Assembly (NCBI GenBank): GCA_005408345.1
Contig: SEMN01000622.1
Span: 62,001 to 126,000 of the forward strand
Direction: 5' to 3'
Origin: Macquaria australasica
Lineage: Eukaryota; Chordata; Actinopteri; Centrarchiformes; Percichthyidae
DNA length: 64,000 nucleotides
Below are positions 62,081-64,000 of this stretch, one piece after another. The position numbers were made by a program, and so were the translations under genes. The notes below the pieces were generated by a model that was not told the origin of the DNA, did not search any database, and saw nothing but the letters and a program-made list of their open reading frames with translations. The stretch's first letter is position 1. Each line of letters begins with the position of its first letter.

Positions 62081-63127
62081 TGCATCATATATCTATTTTA
62101 ATTTATAATTAGCAATGCAAAACAGAAGGAGTCATTCCAGAACAAAAAGAAACAAAGCTTCAATAAATAGCAGGCTATGCAGCTGGAGGAAACTTGTCCC
62201 CGTCAATGGTTCAGCCTGTTTTTAATTTACGCTTGTGCACTCTGATGTTTTGTACTTGACTTCATGTTTCTTTACTGCAGCTTAAGACGAGTGCAGGCAC
62301 AAACAGAGGTCTTACACATGTTGCTGACGTCCGTAGGGCAGCAAGATGACTAACATTACCTGTGAAGCTCAGCGTGGTGTTCCCACTGGGGTCATTCATA
62401 CAAAAAAAATTTACAATTGTGTGAAACTTACAGGAGCTTCAGATCTGCAAACTTTCAACTAATGGTGCATGTCCCCCTCTTGTATGTATCCAGTGGCACA
62501 TCTCCTGCCTAAATCTGAGGAGACTGCGGTAGCTGGGTATCATTATGCTCCCACGGTGCTTTTTGTCCCTAATTGTACCCTGTCACCCTGTGGAGAAGAA
62601 ATACATGAGCAAAATACACAAAGGATTGTGCTCGTCTGTGTGTTGTGTGCCAAAATCCTTTTGTATCTGTAAGGAAATGATTGCAGACCCCTTTTCTTGT
62701 GTTATATTACAGTGAGTTCAAACAGGGGTGGAACATAGTAAGGAGTAACAGACAATAAGATGTGACAGCCGCAACAGAAGTGTGTGTGGACCACATACTG
62801 CAGTAGTGGTTTGACTGGTGTGTATGTGTGTGTGTTGGGGTAGGTGGGTGGGAATGTTGTAGGCTCCACAAATCGACTGCTGCTTTGCCTCAGTGTTCCC
62901 GTTCCTCAGATAATGAGAGAACCTGTGACTGCAGAACGTGTGGCTGTGTACTGTACAAACACACTGCTACTGACACACACACACACACACACACACACAG
63001 GCTGCAGGCCAGTGCAATTTGTGCGTGTCCCAGTGTGTGAGCGACCCTGTCTGTCTGTGTGATAATGATTCTCTAATGAGCGCTGCTGTTAGCACATTAA
63101 AGAGACAGGCTTCAGAGCCCTCCCTGC

Positions 63128-63172
<45 letters not shown>
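63128..63172 (+). repeat. (TG)n microsatellite
   Basis: Pure TG run. A shorter CA run is at 62977-63000. Confidence 0.93.
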
Positions 63173-63175
<3 letters not shown>

Positions 63176-64000
63176 CGCGGAAGTGTGATTTTGTTCCGAG
63201 TAAAGTCAGTGTGTGTTTTCACGTTGTCTGTTCTTATCATAGGATAATGCATTCGTATTCTAGTTCATGTTCCGTGTGTGTGTGTGTGTGTGCCTTACAT
63301 GCCTGTATAACCATTTGCCATAAATGGTCAATTCCTTGGCGTAAGTGTCTCTTACTGAAATTAAGCATAGTGTTGTATTGTATTGGCTCATTCACAGCAG
63401 TGTAGCTAATAACGTCCAATCATATTCATGCCGGTGTATGTATGTAGCGCCAGCATCATAACCTGACACTATTACTGTTTACACTGACGATCATGCTCTT
63501 GCCAATGCTGTTTCCCTCCAACACCTCAACCTCCTCCATGATGTGGTATTTCGTGTTGTTGATTTAACTAAGATTTAAAGTTCATGTCTGTGTTTATTAA
63601 GGGGGATTAGCTCTCTCAACAGATTCCTTGTCACTACTCAGACTCACTGACCACTAATATTCCTGTTTACATGCAGCCGTCCATACTCCAGCTGTGTTTG
63701 ACAGGGGTCGATGCCCTAACATGTCGTTTATCACGTTTATCAGTCTTTGCATCAAACACCTTCTTGAAAACGTTGGCATTGCGATATTTGCGTATATCCA
63801 CAAACCTGATGATATTCAAGTCTTTCAAAATGTTTAAAAGTAGGTGTGTTTCTCCTTCTGACCAGAAATGTGGGCTTTTCTTATATGCATGCATCTCTAC
63901 CCCAGCCTGGCAAACTGCACAGAGCTGAGCGTAAACATGCAAGAGGCCATGTGTCGCAAACTGCAGTAAAAACCCCGACTGAGACGCATATTCCAAATGC

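Larger units (their letters stand above)
56331..64000 (+). other. cpne2: cpne2 intron running off the window
   Basis: At least 7.7 kb without a recognisable copine exon. It holds family A copies, a CATAGACTGTATATAAAG repeat, a LINE tail, a Harbinger-like MITE, a possible SINE head and TG/CA microsatellites. Confidence 0.6.

Noticed and set aside
56331..64000. Remaining cpne2 exons (ITDGVI block and C-terminus)
   Set aside because: I read for the expected coding words on the + strand and found none; they must lie beyond the window.

Overview
This window is eukaryotic genomic DNA, almost certainly from a ray-finned (teleost) fish. It is AT-rich and dense in (TG)n/(CA)n microsatellites. It holds many short exons with GT...AG borders, and fragments of LINE, hAT and Harbinger-type elements with the look of percomorph fish repeats. 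No prokaryotic genes, RNA genes or CRISPR arrays were seen. Species and repeat family names are inference.

Two protein-coding genes lie head-to-tail on the + strand. (1) 135-18424: the 3' half of nlrc5, the NLR-family regulator of MHC class I transcription. It is visible as 37 short leucine-rich-repeat (LRR) exons totalling 2914 nt (about 970 residues) and ending in TGA at 18422-18424. The N-terminal domain, NACHT domain and earlier LRRs lie left of the window. Every intron falls after the second base of a codon (phase 2), so each internal exon can be skipped without breaking the frame. (2) 26077-56330: cpne2 (copine-2), a calcium-dependent membrane-binding protein with two C2 domains and a vWA-like copine domain. 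Thirteen coding exons (433 codons) are visible. A likely non-coding first exon ends at 22547. The last exons, roughly 115 residues by comparison with the family, lie right of the window. NLRC5 followed by CPNE2 in the same orientation is also the human 16q13 arrangement, which supports both names.

Layout: 1-18424 nlrc5 LRR exons and introns, with minus-strand LINE fragments and one MITE; 18425-about 22170 intergenic; about 22180-22547 candidate cpne2 promoter and first exon; 22548-64000 cpne2, mostly introns packed with dispersed repeats. The two proteins are not known to act together: nlrc5 is a nuclear immune regulator and cpne2 a cytosolic/membrane trafficking or signalling protein.

The most interesting structure is in nlrc5. 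From 135 to 10997 the exons follow a cycle of 84 + 84 + 90 (or 87) nt plus a short non-LRR insert segment, repeated five times, after which the gene changes to plain LRR exons. Other points are microsatellites abutting splice sites in both genes, a perfect 70-bp AT-rich inverted repeat 27 nt after an nlrc5 donor, perfect 21-bp and 17-bp hairpins with 5-nt loops, and nested transposons with readable target-site duplications.
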